A stretch of 64,000 bases of DNA from an uncultured Lachnospiraceae bacterium (GTDB taxonomy: Bacteria; Bacillota; Clostridia; Lachnospirales; Lachnospiraceae). Position numbers and translations under genes: made by a program. Within the stretch, counting starts at the first letter, position 1, and each line of letters begins with the position of its first letter. The stretch is taken from the NCBI GenBank assembly GCA_900317585.1, contig ONHG01000005.1, positions 62,001 through 126,000 on the forward strand. The letters run 5' to 3'. Below, in pieces: positions 36,575-45,750 of this stretch. The notes beneath the pieces were generated by a model, which saw only the letters and a program-made list of their open reading frames with translations, made no database searches and had not been told where the DNA came from.

Positions 36575-37899
36575 ACAGGAAAATTTTATTTACTCCGGTC
36601 GGAGGAACAGATCCAATATCTTCAACAAATTGCTATGATGGAGCTATTTTACATATTTGCAGACATTACAAACCGGATAAAGTCATAATGTATATGTCAA
36701 AAGAAATGCTTGAAAATCAAGAAAAAGATGATAGATACAGATATTGTCTGGACAAGCTTTGCGATTTGCAGAAACGTACTATGAGCTACGAAATCATAGA
36801 GAAAAATGAACTTACAAAGGTTCATGAATTTGATTTTTATTATGAAGATTTTCAGAAATGTATCCGCGATATTTATCAGACAATGGATGAATCAGATGAA
36901 TTGTTTTTGAATGTGTCATCAGGTACTCCTGCAATGAAAAGTGGTCTTCTAGTATTGCAGACCATGGAGGAGTATCCGGCAAAACTGATACAGGTTTCTA
37001 CACCAGAAAAAAGAATAAATGAGCATCATCATAAGGATTACGATGTTGTTACTCTGTGGGAGTTGGATGAGGATAATCAGCCGGATGCACATAACAGGTG
37101 TAGTGAGATAACCTGTCCGAGTCTTCAGAAGCTAAAGAAAGAAGAAGTGATAAAAAAGCATATTATGTCATATGATTATCGAGCCGCGCTGACGGTAGCT
37201 AATACCATGAAGACAGATGATACACAAAATTATAAAATTTATCTGGAACTTGCCGAAAAGAGACTGTTGCTCGATATGTCAGCAGTTGATAAAATGGCTA
37301 AGAAAATAGATTTTGACTGTATCCCTGTTAAATCTTCCTCAGAGCGTATGTTATTCGAATATGCCCTTTGCATGATGATAAAGCTGAAAAAGGGAGAATA
37401 TGTGGATTTTATCCGTGCCATTACGCCGATACTTGTAGATCTATTTGAACTGGTGTTAAAGGTACAGTGTAAAATAGATGTGAATGATTACTGCAATAAC
37501 ATTAAGAAAAAAGATGGTTCAAACCAGCGCCGCTGGTCAGGTGATAAGCTGATGAATACAGAGGTCGAGAATGTGCTTAATACAGCTTTTTCAGGAAGCT
37601 TCAAGTTGGGCGATGTTTATTCGGTTCATATAAAAGCATTGATAGAGCATTTTTCAACAGACATACAATTAAATGAACTGATATCTAATCTGCGTCTTGT
37701 TGAAGAAAAAATTAGAAATACCGCAGCTCATGATATTGTTTCAGTCACGGAAAAAGTGATAGAAGAAAGGACTGGGTTTTCGGCAGAAAAAATAATGAAA
37801 ATGATACAAAAGTTATTCTCTTATACTGGCATTAAGGTGAAAAAAGAATATTGGGATTCGTATGATTTGATGAATCAGGAAATATTGGAAAAAATATGA
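36571..37899 (+). CDS. csm6: Csm6 ancillary RNase (CARF-HEPN)
   Basis: 442 aa, the family length. The N-terminal CARF domain binds cyclic oligoadenylate made by Cas10: FTPVGGTDPIS near residue 5 and NVSSGTPAMKSGLL around residue 115. The C-terminal HEPN domain has the RNase motif R382-x4-H387 (RNTAAH). With the intact GGDD of Cas10 this forms a complete signalling arm. It overlaps cas2 by 4 nt. The stop TGA overlaps an ATG that opens a remnant of an Rpn-like C-terminus. Confidence 0.94.
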   Translation: MNRKILFTPVGGTDPISSTNCYDGAILHICRHYKPDKVIMYMSKEMLENQEKDDRYRYCLDKLCDLQKRTMSYEIIEKNELTKVHEFDFYYEDFQKCIRDIYQTMDESDELFLNVSSGTPAMKSGLLVLQTMEEYPAKLIQVSTPEKRINEHHHKDYDVVTLWELDEDNQPDAHNRCSEITCPSLQKLKKEEVIKKHIMSYDYRAALTVANTMKTDDTQNYKIYLELAEKRLLLDMSAVDKMAKKIDFDCIPVKSSSERMLFEYALCMMIKLKKGEYVDFIRAITPILVDLFELVLKVQCKIDVNDYCNNIKKKDGSNQRRWSGDKLMNTEVENVLNTAFSGSFKLGDVYSVHIKALIEHFSTDIQLNELISNLRLVEEKIRNTAAHDIVSVTEKVIEERTGFSAEKIMKMIQKLFSYTGIKVKKEYWDSYDLMNQEILEKI

Positions 37900-37970
37900 T
37901 GTTGGAGAAGTTTGATGAATTTGAAAAAGCGATGAGCAAAGCAGGATATAAAATACCTGAGCTGGTATAA
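37899..37970 (+). pseudogene. Remnant of an Rpn-family nuclease/transposase C-terminus, copy 1
   Basis: A 23-codon frame (MLEKFDEFEKAMSKAGYKIPELV) starts within the csm6 stop codon. Positions 37912-37975 match 38638-38701 with one mismatch in 64 nt. The tail is like that of the fragment at 38442-38696. Too short to be functional; it marks the right border of the CRISPR locus. Confidence 0.7.
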
Positions 37971-38000
37971 TAATCACAGAACTGTTATAGCAATCAAATC

Positions 38001-38038
38001 AAGGGCACTGATAGAGAGTATCAATGCCCTTGTTTTTT
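38001..38038 (+). terminator. Terminator after csm6
   Basis: AAGGGCACTGATA (38001-38013) pairs with TATCAATGCCCTT (38019-38031), one mismatch, followed by GTTTTTT. It probably ends the cas1-cas2-csm6 transcript. Confidence 0.88.
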
Positions 38039-38106
38039 ACCATAAATGTCCTAAAAGATAGGAAATTCTGAGAAGCCAACAGCTGTCAGATTTGTTTATG
38101 TTGGTA

Positions 38107-38136
38107 TTGAATTAATTGAATTAGATATATTATAAT
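38107..38136 (+). promoter_or_regulatory. Possible promoter upstream of an unrecognised small frame
   Basis: TTGAAT (38107-38112), 18-nt spacer, TATAAT (38131-38136), in an AT-rich stretch between the csm6 terminator and the frame near 38204. Confidence 0.5.
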
Positions 38137-38203
38137 GTCCATAGGTGATTAAGTAAAGGGAGCAATCAGAAAGACAGATAAAATAAAAATCCGTGAGGAG
38201 GTT

Positions 38204-38407
38204 TTGGCGGCAGTTGAGAATCACAGAATCGAATTATCAAGGATTGACGATGAGAAAACATTACAGTACATAGCAGGTTTTAAGAGATATTCTACAGAAC
38301 GTGTGATGAAGTCGTTGGTAGGTGAATTTACGCAAAATGAGAAGTGGTCTGTTAAAGGGACTCTTATGGGTGAATGCTGGTATAAAGATGGAAAAGGAAT
38401 CTGCTGA
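38204..38407 (+). CDS. Unrecognised small protein, possibly a gene fragment
   Basis: About 67 aa if read from TTG 38204; the same frame is open back to 38153. Its start is uncertain because the GAGGAGG nearby is too close to the TTG. The product is mixed in composition (IELSRIDDEKTLQYIAGFKR; GECWYKDGKGIC) with no known motif. A cluster of AAATCAGCAG-like short repeats follows at once (38406-38455). It lies between the two Rpn-remnant copies, so it may be decayed mobile-element cargo. Confidence 0.35.
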   Translation: MAAVENHRIELSRIDDEKTLQYIAGFKRYSTERVMKSLVGEFTQNEKWSVKGTLMGECWYKDGKGIC

Positions 38408-38455
38408 TAAATCAGCAGAAAAATCAGCAGAATCAGCATAAAAGTCAGCAGATTT
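38406..38455 (+). repeat. Short tandem repeat of ATCAGCAG units
   Basis: Four imperfect copies of an AAATCAGCAG-like unit in about 50 nt, directly after the stop of the small frame and before the Rpn remnant. The pattern suggests replication slippage in non-selected sequence. Confidence 0.6.
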
Positions 38456-38696
38456 AAAATTTACTCATACAGGTGGAACAGAAATAGAGGTGGTAAATAT
38501 GTGTAAGGCATGGGATGACCATAAAAAGCGTGGCATTCAGGAGGGCATGCAGCAGGGCCGTCTTTTTGAAATTTATCTTTCCGTACAGGAGGGAGACTAT
38601 TCTGCAAAAAGAGGTGCCGAGAAAGCTGAGATGTCGCTTGATGAATTTGAAAAAGCGATGAGCAAAGCAGGATATAAAATTCCTGAGCTGGTATAA
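38442..38696 (+). pseudogene. Truncated Rpn-family PD-(D/E)XK nuclease/transposase, C-terminal part, copy 2
   Basis: The open frame encodes EIEVVNMCKAWDDHKKRGIQEGMQQGR, then a helical tail ending EFEKAMSKAGYKIPELV. The MCKAWDDH..RGIQEG pattern is the C-terminal region of Rpn-type (recombination-promoting nuclease) proteins common in Lachnospiraceae. The catalytic N-terminal domain is missing. A translatable sub-frame starts at ATG 38499 with a GAGGTGG site. The last 64 nt duplicate 37912-37975. Confidence 0.65.
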
Positions 38697-38720
38697 TAAT
38701 CCAAATATATTTCACACAAA

Positions 38721-38765
38721 CCGGTCTATCCGTGGTACAATAAGCCACAGAAAGACCGGATTTTT
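38721..38765 (+). terminator. Terminator before ogg
   Basis: CCGGTCT (38721-38727) pairs with AGACCGG (38753-38759), with an inner GTGG/CCAC stem, followed by ATTTTT. It closes the remnant region. Confidence 0.85.
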
Positions 38766-38803
38766 AGAGTATAGCTACAATAAAAGAGGATAGACAAACA
38801 GAT

Positions 38804-39607
38804 ATGTACAAGACGAAAATAGATAATCTGGATTTAAAACAGATTGCTGACAGTGGTCAGTGCTTCAGATGGAAGAATACAGGAGAAAACGAATACACGG
38901 TAGTGGCATTTGACAGGGCACTTCGGATTAAGCAGGATGGGAATGAGTTTGAGCTGGACTGTGATGAGGCAGACTGGAACAATATATGGAAAAGCTATCT
39001 GGATATGGATACGGATTATGCGGGGATTGCAAAGCTTATAGCAGACGGAGATGACGCGCATCTGAAGGAGGCATATGCATATGGCAGTGGTGTGCGCATT
39101 TTAAGGCAGGATTTGTGGGAGATGATTGTTACTTTTATGATTTCCCAGAATAATAACATAAAGCGAATCACCAACAGTGTGGATTTACTTTGCAGGCGGT
39201 GCGGGCATAAAATAGACGGCAGCGCAGAGGGGGAAGAACTGTATACATTTCCCAAGCCTCTTGAGGTACCGGATGAGGTATTTGATGACAGGAGCATGGG
39301 CTTTGGCTATAGGGCACCGTATCTGAAGGAAATATATGAGTATTGCGCAAATAATCCTGACTGGCTTGATAATCTGCGCAAAATGAGCTATGATGAGGCG
39401 ATGGAAAGCCTGCTTTCTCGCAAAGGAATTGGCAAAAAGGTGGCAAACTGCATATGCCTTTTCGGTTTGCATCATGTGGATGCGTTTCCGATAGATACGC
39501 ATGTAAAGCAGCTTTTGGACAAATATTATAGTGACGGCTTTGATTTTGAGCGTTACAAGGGTGTGGCGGGAATTATCCAGCAGTATTTGTTTTATTTTGA
39601 ATTGTAG
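38804..39607 (+). CDS. ogg: 8-oxoguanine DNA glycosylase (Ogg1-type)
   Basis: 267 aa. It excises oxidised guanine and nicks the abasic site. The N-terminal OGG domain (DLKQIADSGQCFRWKN) precedes an HhH-GPD domain: LLSRKGIGKKVANCICLFGLHHVDAFPIDTHVKQLL holds the helix-hairpin-helix, the catalytic Lys (in GKKVAN) and the catalytic Asp (FPID). It starts after GAGGATAGACAAACAG. It precedes pth and mfd, all DNA or RNA quality-control genes. Confidence 0.9.
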   Translation: MYKTKIDNLDLKQIADSGQCFRWKNTGENEYTVVAFDRALRIKQDGNEFELDCDEADWNNIWKSYLDMDTDYAGIAKLIADGDDAHLKEAYAYGSGVRILRQDLWEMIVTFMISQNNNIKRITNSVDLLCRRCGHKIDGSAEGEELYTFPKPLEVPDEVFDDRSMGFGYRAPYLKEIYEYCANNPDWLDNLRKMSYDEAMESLLSRKGIGKKVANCICLFGLHHVDAFPIDTHVKQLLDKYYSDGFDFERYKGVAGIIQQYLFYFEL

Positions 39608-39691
39608 ATTCTGGATAGATACGTAGGTGATATGTGACAATATGCATATGACATGTAGATAAAATAATATTAGAAAGAGAAAGGATAAACG

Positions 39692-40252
39692 ATGTACGTT
39701 ATAGTAGGACTTGGAAATCCTGACAAAAAATATGAGCACACAAGACACAATATCGGATTTGATGTGATAGATGCGCTTGCGGATAAATATAATATAAGTG
39801 TGACAGACAAAAAGCACAAGGCGCTCTGTGGCAGCGGAGTGATTGAGGGTATGAAGGTGCTGCTTGTGAAGCCGCAGACATACATGAACCTAAGCGGTGA
39901 GTCTGTTGCTGAGGTAATGAATTTTTATAAGCTTGATCCGGATGAGGAAATGATCGTTATTTTTGATGATATTTCGCTCGAGCCGGGGCGTATCCGTATC
40001 CGCAAAAAGGGCAGCGCCGGCGGTCACAATGGCATCAAGAGTATCATTGCAATGACCGGCACACAGGGCTTCAGCCGTATCAAGGTTGGTGTTGGAGAGA
40101 AGCCGCAGGGCTGGGATCTTGCTGACCATGTGCTCGGGCGTTTCAGTTCTGAGGACAGGGCAAAGGTGGAGGAAGCTATAGGTCATGCGATGGATGCAGC
40201 AGTTCTTATGATGCAGGGCGAGACGGATAAGGCCATGAACATATATAACTAG
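39692..40252 (+). CDS. pth: Peptidyl-tRNA hydrolase
   Basis: 186 aa. It frees tRNA from peptidyl-tRNA dropped by ribosomes. MYVIVGLGNPDKKYEHTRHNIGFDVIDALA contains the catalytic His (RHNIGF). KPQTYMNLSGESVAE, IFDDISLEPGRIRIRKKGSAGGHNGIKSI are characteristic. ATG follows AGAGAAAGGATAAACG. Together with mfd it forms the pth-mfd pair known from many Firmicutes. Confidence 0.97.
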   Translation: MYVIVGLGNPDKKYEHTRHNIGFDVIDALADKYNISVTDKKHKALCGSGVIEGMKVLLVKPQTYMNLSGESVAEVMNFYKLDPDEEMIVIFDDISLEPGRIRIRKKGSAGGHNGIKSIIAMTGTQGFSRIKVGVGEKPQGWDLADHVLGRFSSEDRAKVEEAIGHAMDAAVLMMQGETDKAMNIYN

Positions 40253-40301
40253 CTGGAAATCGACAAGGTGATTTTGAACAGACAGAAATGGAGAATTGAA
40301 A

Positions 40302-43300
40302 GTGAAAGCATTTACAGGGCCACTCCTTTCCCTTGCGGGCTTTGAGGAGATGACAAAAACGGCAGAAAAATCGTCCGGACTTATATCTGTCACGGGATGC
40401 ATAGATGCGCAAAAATCACAGATGATATATGCCTTTGGAGGTCACAGGAAAAACAAGCTTATTGTGACCTTTGGAGAGCAGAAGGCGAAGGAACTGTACG
40501 ATGAGTACAGTTTTTTTGACAAAGAAGTGGTGTATTATCCATCAAAGGATGTGCTTTTTTACCAGTCGGATATCAGGGGCAATCTCCTGACAGCGGAGCG
40601 CATCAGGGCTTTGAAGGCTATCCGTGAGCAGGAGAGAGTGACACTTGTGACCACATTTGATGCGCTGATGAATACGATGGCGCCGATAGAAAAGATGTGG
40701 GAAAACGTGCTTACACTTGAGCAGGGACAGCTTTTGGATTTGAAGGAAATTCAGGCTGCTCTTATCAGAATGGGCTATGAAAAAGAGTATCAGGTCCAGA
40801 CGATGGGACAGTTTTCTGTCAGGGGCGGTATTCTTGATGTTTTTCCGCTGACGGAGGAGAATCCTATCCGAATTGAGCTGTGGGGAGACGAGATAGACAC
40901 TATCAGATATTTTGACTGCGAGAGCCAGAAATCCATCGAAAATATTGACCGGGTGAGCATATATCCGGCGGCAGAGCTTGTACTTAGCGATGAGGAAAAG
41001 GCCGGGGGAATTGAAAAGCTTAAGGCAGAGGCAAAGCGTGTGTCTGACAAGCTTAGAAAGCAGATGAAGACAGAGGAAGCACACAGAGTGAGTGTGATGG
41101 CAGACGAGCTTACCGAGGAGTGGGGAGAGCTGTCCATGTATGCGGGCATGGATGCTTTTTTGTCGTACTTTTTTGACGAGAGAGTCGGTCTTTTGGATTA
41201 TTTTAATCCATCGGACAGCCTTATATTTTTCGATGAGCTGACCAGATGCGCAGAGCAGGGAAAGCTTACAGAGACTGAGTTTTCAGAGAGCATGAAGCAG
41301 AGACTTGCGATGGGATATATACTTCCGGGGCAGATGAACGGTCTTTTTACAGAGAAGGAGATAGTGGCAAAGCTTGGGAAGTATTCGTGCATCGCACTCG
41401 CTGCGCTTGATAATAAAGCAAACGGACTGCACCAGCTGGGAAGCTATGGTATTCACTGTCAGAGCGTCAGCCCATACAATAACAGCTTTGAGCTTTTGAT
41501 AAAGGACTTAAAGCGCTATAAGAAAAACGGCTACAGAGTCATTCTTTTATCCGGTTCAAGGACGAGGGCAAAGCGGCTTTCAGAGGATATCACAGACCAG
41601 GGAATCACATGCTTTTACACTGAAAACTACGACCATGAGCTTTCCGAGGGGCAGATTATGGTCTGCTACGGCAAGGTGAGAAGAGGCTTTGAGTATCCTA
41701 TCCTAAAGTTTGCCGTGATTACGGAGTCAGATATTTTTGGGGCGCAGCAGAAGAAAAAGAAGCGTCACCGCACCTATGAGGGTGAAAAAATACAGAGCTT
41801 TACCGATTTGTCGGTTGGGGACTATGTGGTGCATGAAAACCACGGACTAGGTATTTACCGCGGCATTGAAAAGCTTGAGGTGGACAAAAAGGTAAAGGAC
41901 TACATCAAGATAGAGTATCAGGGTGGCTCCAATCTCTATATCCTAGCTACCCAGCTTGATATGATACAAAAATATGCCGGAAAGGACGCAAAAAAGCCAA
42001 AGCTCAACAAGCTTGGCGGTCAGGAATGGACCAGGACGAAGAACCGTGTCAGAGGTGCGGTAAAGCAGATTGCAGGAGACCTGGTGAAGCTGTACGCCCA
42101 GCGTGAGCAGCAAAACGGATATGCCTTCGGCGAGGATACGGTATGGCAGAGAGAGTTTGAGGAGCTTTTCCCTTTTGATGAGACTGAGGATCAGATTCTT
42201 GCAATTGAAGCCACAAAGACTGATATGCAGAGCCATAAAATAATGGACAGACTGATTTGCGGTGACGTGGGCTACGGCAAGACGGAGGTTGCAATCCGTG
42301 CAGCCTTTAAGGCAGTGCAGGACAGCAAGCAGGTGGCGTATCTTGCCCCGACAACCATTCTTGCGCAGCAGATTTATGATACGTTTTCGCAGAGGATGAA
42401 GGATTTTCCGGTGAATGTGGATTTGATGTGTCGTTTCAGAAGTCCGGCGGAGCAGAAAAAGACGATAGAAAAGCTCAAAAAGGGTGAGGTAGATATCATT
42501 ATCGGAACACACCGCATACTCTCAAAGGATGTGCAGTTTAAGGATCTGGGACTTTTGGTAATAGATGAGGAGCAGCGCTTCGGAGTGACTCACAAGGAGA
42601 AAATTAAGCAGATGAAGGTCAATGTGGATGTGCTCACACTGACTGCTACACCGATTCCGAGGACACTCCACATGAGTTTAATCGGCATAAGGGATATGAG
42701 CGTGCTTGAGGAGCCGCCGATGGACCGTGTACCGATTCAGACATATGTCATGGAGTACAATGATGAGCTTGTCAGAGAGGCAATTAACAGGGAGCTTGCC
42801 AGAAACGGACAGGTGTACTATGTGTACAATAAGGTGCGCGACATAGCAGACATAACAGCAAAGCTGCAGGAGCTGGTGCCGGATGCGACTGTTGCATTTG
42901 CGCATGGACAGATGAAGGAGACGGAGCTTGAGCGTATCATGTACCGTTTCATCAATGGTGAAATAGATGTGCTTGTATCCACGACCATTATAGAGACAGG
43001 ACTTGACATCTCAAACGTCAATACAATGATTATCCACGATGCGGACAACATGGGACTTTCACAGCTTTATCAGCTTCGCGGACGAGTCGGCAGGTCTAAT
43101 CGTACTGCGTATGCATTCCTCATGTACAGGCGCAACAAGATGCTAAAAGAGGTGGCAGAAAAGCGTCTTGCAGCGATAAAGGAGTACTCAGACCTTGGCA
43201 GCGGCTTTAAGATTGCCATGAGAGACCTTGAAATCCGCGGTGCGGGCAATCTGCTCGGCGCGGAGCAGAGCGGACACATGGAGGCAGTGGGCTACGATTT

Positions 43301-43835
43301 GTACTGCAAGATGTTGAGCGAGGCTGTAAAAGAGGCAAAGGGAATCGAGGATATCAGTGATAAATTTGACACGACCGTGGATATCGTGACCGATGCTTAT
43401 ATTCCTGCAGGTTATATCGCAAACGAATTCCAGAAGCTGGATATATACAAGCGTATTGCGGGCATAGAGACAGAGGAAGAAAAGGACGAGATGCTCGAGG
43501 AGCTTATAGACAGGTTTGGCGAACCACCAAAATCTGTGCTCAGCCTGCTTCGCGTGGCAAGGCTAAAGGCGCTGGCACATGCCGTATATATCACTGAGAT
43601 AAAGCAGACAGGCTCATTGATAAAGCTTACCATGTTTGAACGGGCAAGGATAAATCCGGAGAAGATACCGGAGCTTATTGCCCAGTATAAATCCTCACTC
43701 AAATTCAATATGGCAGAAAACCCATATTTCACATTTGATTTAAAAAATGGCAGCGTGGCAAAGAAGCGGGATGTGCTTGATGTGGTGGAGGAACTGATTT
43801 CGCAAATGCGTAAGGAACTGATTTCGGCTGAATAG
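40302..43835 (+). CDS. mfd: Transcription-repair coupling factor
   Basis: 1177 aa from GTG 40302: GGAG (40290-40293) is 8 nt upstream, whereas an in-frame TTG at 40296 would be only 2 nt from it. Mfd releases RNA polymerase stalled at lesions and recruits UvrA. In order: UvrB-like N-terminal domain (GGILDVFPL), RNA polymerase-interacting domain (LSVGDYVVHENHGLGIYRG near residue 510), and a RecG-like translocase with Walker A GDVGYGKTEV, DEEQRFG, TATPIPRTLH and QLRGRVGRSNRTAYA. The C-terminal D7 domain follows. Confidence 0.97.
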   Translation: MKAFTGPLLSLAGFEEMTKTAEKSSGLISVTGCIDAQKSQMIYAFGGHRKNKLIVTFGEQKAKELYDEYSFFDKEVVYYPSKDVLFYQSDIRGNLLTAERIRALKAIREQERVTLVTTFDALMNTMAPIEKMWENVLTLEQGQLLDLKEIQAALIRMGYEKEYQVQTMGQFSVRGGILDVFPLTEENPIRIELWGDEIDTIRYFDCESQKSIENIDRVSIYPAAELVLSDEEKAGGIEKLKAEAKRVSDKLRKQMKTEEAHRVSVMADELTEEWGELSMYAGMDAFLSYFFDERVGLLDYFNPSDSLIFFDELTRCAEQGKLTETEFSESMKQRLAMGYILPGQMNGLFTEKEIVAKLGKYSCIALAALDNKANGLHQLGSYGIHCQSVSPYNNSFELLIKDLKRYKKNGYRVILLSGSRTRAKRLSEDITDQGITCFYTENYDHELSEGQIMVCYGKVRRGFEYPILKFAVITESDIFGAQQKKKKRHRTYEGEKIQSFTDLSVGDYVVHENHGLGIYRGIEKLEVDKKVKDYIKIEYQGGSNLYILATQLDMIQKYAGKDAKKPKLNKLGGQEWTRTKNRVRGAVKQIAGDLVKLYAQREQQNGYAFGEDTVWQREFEELFPFDETEDQILAIEATKTDMQSHKIMDRLICGDVGYGKTEVAIRAAFKAVQDSKQVAYLAPTTILAQQIYDTFSQRMKDFPVNVDLMCRFRSPAEQKKTIEKLKKGEVDIIIGTHRILSKDVQFKDLGLLVIDEEQRFGVTHKEKIKQMKVNVDVLTLTATPIPRTLHMSLIGIRDMSVLEEPPMDRVPIQTYVMEYNDELVREAINRELARNGQVYYVYNKVRDIADITAKLQELVPDATVAFAHGQMKETELERIMYRFINGEIDVLVSTTIIETGLDISNVNTMIIHDADNMGLSQLYQLRGRVGRSNRTAYAFLMYRRNKMLKEVAEKRLAAIKEYSDLGSGFKIAMRDLEIRGAGNLLGAEQSGHMEAVGYDLYCKMLSEAVKEAKGIEDISDKFDTTVDIVTDAYIPAGYIANEFQKLDIYKRIAGIETEEEKDEMLEELIDRFGEPPKSVLSLLRVARLKALAHAVYITEIKQTGSLIKLTMFERARINPEKIPELIAQYKSSLKFNMAENPYFTFDLKNGSVAKKRDVLDVVEELISQMRKELISAE

Positions 43836-43928
43836 TTACCCGAATTTTGGAATCATGTAGCATATAGCATAGGAAAAGCCCCTTGCTTTACGCGAAATTG
43901 ACGATAATTTACAAAGTTTAGAAAATGC

Positions 43929-43957
43929 TTGCCAGCAAGTCTGAAAAGCTCTATAAT
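43929..43957 (+). promoter_or_regulatory. Promoter of the PrsA-like lipoprotein gene
   Basis: TTGCCA (43929-43934), 17-nt spacer, TATAAT (43952-43957), about 40 nt upstream of the start codon. Confidence 0.8.
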
Positions 43958-43998
43958 ATACGAGCGATACTATACCAATTTTAAAGAGGATAGATATA

Positions 43999-45219
43999 AT
44001 GAAAACGAAAAAAGTAATAGCCATGTTATTAGTTGCAACACTCTCAGTTACAGCTTTTACAGGATGTACAATAAATAAAAACGCAACAGTTGCGACATTA
44101 AATAAAGAGGATATCAAGCTCGGGCTTGTTAATTTTATGATAAGATACCAGGAGGCCGGTTATGATGACATGTATATACAGTACATGGGCGAGGGCTACT
44201 GGGACAAGACAGTATCAGGCAATGATACTGTGCTTGAGACATGGAAGAAAAATGCTATCGAGGAGACTCATGAGCTTTACACATTAAAGGCACATCAGTC
44301 AGATTACGATGTAGAGGTTTCTGATGATGAGAAAAAGAAAATCAAAAAGGCCGCAGAGAAGTTTATGAAGGCAAATTCCGATGATGTGATAGACGAGATG
44401 AGTGCTACAGAGGAGATTGTCGAGGAATATTTAGAGCTTCGCCTCATAAAGAGTAAGATGTATGCTGCAATCATCAAAAATGCTGATTCAAGCGTGACGG
44501 ATGAGGAAGCCAATATGGCTGCATACACCATTGTGAAGCTTGATTACAAGGGTGCATATGATTCTAATTACCAGTATCAGACATATACAGATGAGCAGTC
44601 AGCACAGATAAAGGCACAGGCAGATGCAGTGGTAGAGGCGCTTGCAGGCGGATCATCCTTAGAGGATGCAGCCAAGGCAGCAGGCACTACAGCCACAACA
44701 GGCACATACGCCACATATGTTGATCCGAATGCGGAAAAGACAGATGATTCAGATAAGAAATCAGATGACACAGAGTCTACAGAGAGCTCAGAGTCATCAG
44801 ACAGCAAGACGAAGGACAGTGTATACACTGCAAACAATCTTGATCAGAGCGTTGTGGATGCACTCAATTCCCTCGAGGAGGGACAGACCTCAGACCTCAT
44901 CACTACAGACAGCACTTACTATATCGTAAGGCTCGACAAAAAGACCGATGAGGAAGCAACAGAGTCAAACAGGAAGACTGTAAAGGGCAATAAAGAGGAC
45001 AAATATTACAATGGCATTCTTTCAGGATGGCAGGATGATGAAAAATGGTCTGTAAAGCAGAAGCAGCTTGACAAGATCAAGATTCACAATTATTTTACTA
45101 CTACCAAGAAGGACAATAAGGCTGCAGACACAAGCGCTACAGAGAGCACACAGCAGTCAGAAAGCACCAATAGTACAGATACAGAGAATACTGAGGCAGT
45201 AGATGGAACAGAAAACTAA
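43999..45219 (+). CDS. PrsA/SurA-like peptidyl-prolyl isomerase lipoprotein
   Basis: 406 aa. Lipoprotein signal MKTKKVIAMLLVATLSVTAFTGC with a lipobox ending at Cys23. An N-terminal helical domain (residues about 30-165, SurA-N like) is followed by a divergent parvulin-type region (ADAVVEALAGGSSLEDAAKAAG ... LNSLEEGQTSDLITTDSTYYIVRLDKK). The middle is interrupted by a Ser/Asp/Glu-rich linker, and a Ser/Thr-rich low-complexity tail ends it. It likely folds secreted proteins on the outer face of the membrane. Its place after mfd is common in Lachnospiraceae. The 3' end overlaps aroK by 17 nt. Confidence 0.8.
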   Translation: MKTKKVIAMLLVATLSVTAFTGCTINKNATVATLNKEDIKLGLVNFMIRYQEAGYDDMYIQYMGEGYWDKTVSGNDTVLETWKKNAIEETHELYTLKAHQSDYDVEVSDDEKKKIKKAAEKFMKANSDDVIDEMSATEEIVEEYLELRLIKSKMYAAIIKNADSSVTDEEANMAAYTIVKLDYKGAYDSNYQYQTYTDEQSAQIKAQADAVVEALAGGSSLEDAAKAAGTTATTGTYATYVDPNAEKTDDSDKKSDDTESTESSESSDSKTKDSVYTANNLDQSVVDALNSLEEGQTSDLITTDSTYYIVRLDKKTDEEATESNRKTVKGNKEDKYYNGILSGWQDDEKWSVKQKQLDKIKIHNYFTTTKKDNKAADTSATESTQQSESTNSTDTENTEAVDGTEN

Positions 45220-45709
45220 TATTGTACTTATAGGCATGCCGGGAGTTGGAAAGAGTACCATAGGCGTAATACTTGCAAAGGTGCTTGGATACAGCTTCCT
45301 GGATGCGGATTTACTGATACAGGAGCAGGGGGGAAAGCTTCTGCACGAGATAATTGAGGAAAAGGGCACGGACGGATTTATAGAGGTAGAGAACCGTGTC
45401 AATGCCTCTATCAGGGCTGATAGGGCCATTATAGCTACAGGCGGTTCGGTTGTATACGGAAAAGAGGCCATGGAGCATCTTAAGGAGATAGGCAGAGTTG
45501 TGTATCTCAAGGTTTCTTATGCTATTTTGGAAAAACGACTTGCAGATATAAAGGGTAGAGGTGTAGTATTAAAGGAAGGGCAGACTTTAGAGACCCTTTT
45601 TGAAGAGCGCTCAAAATTGTATGAGCAGTATGCAGACATCGAGGTTTCCGAGGAGGGGCTTGATGTGGAGCAGACAGTAGAGAAGCTGGTGGAGGCACTT
45701 GAATTATAG
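45203..45709 (+). CDS. aroK: Shikimate kinase
   Basis: 168 aa. It phosphorylates shikimate in aromatic amino-acid synthesis. IVLIGMPGVGKSTIGVILAKVLGYSFLDADLLIQEQ shows the P-loop and the substrate-binding Asp; ENRVN and ATGGSVVYGKEAM match the remaining motifs; ADIKGRGV is the LID region. The ATG lies inside the lipoprotein gene. The overlap implies coupled translation despite unrelated function. Confidence 0.92.
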   Translation: MEQKTNIVLIGMPGVGKSTIGVILAKVLGYSFLDADLLIQEQGGKLLHEIIEEKGTDGFIEVENRVNASIRADRAIIATGGSVVYGKEAMEHLKEIGRVVYLKVSYAILEKRLADIKGRGVVLKEGQTLETLFEERSKLYEQYADIEVSEEGLDVEQTVEKLVEALEL

Positions 45710-45750
45710 TGCTCATTTATTGTGATATGATTAGATAATAGTAGCTGCTG

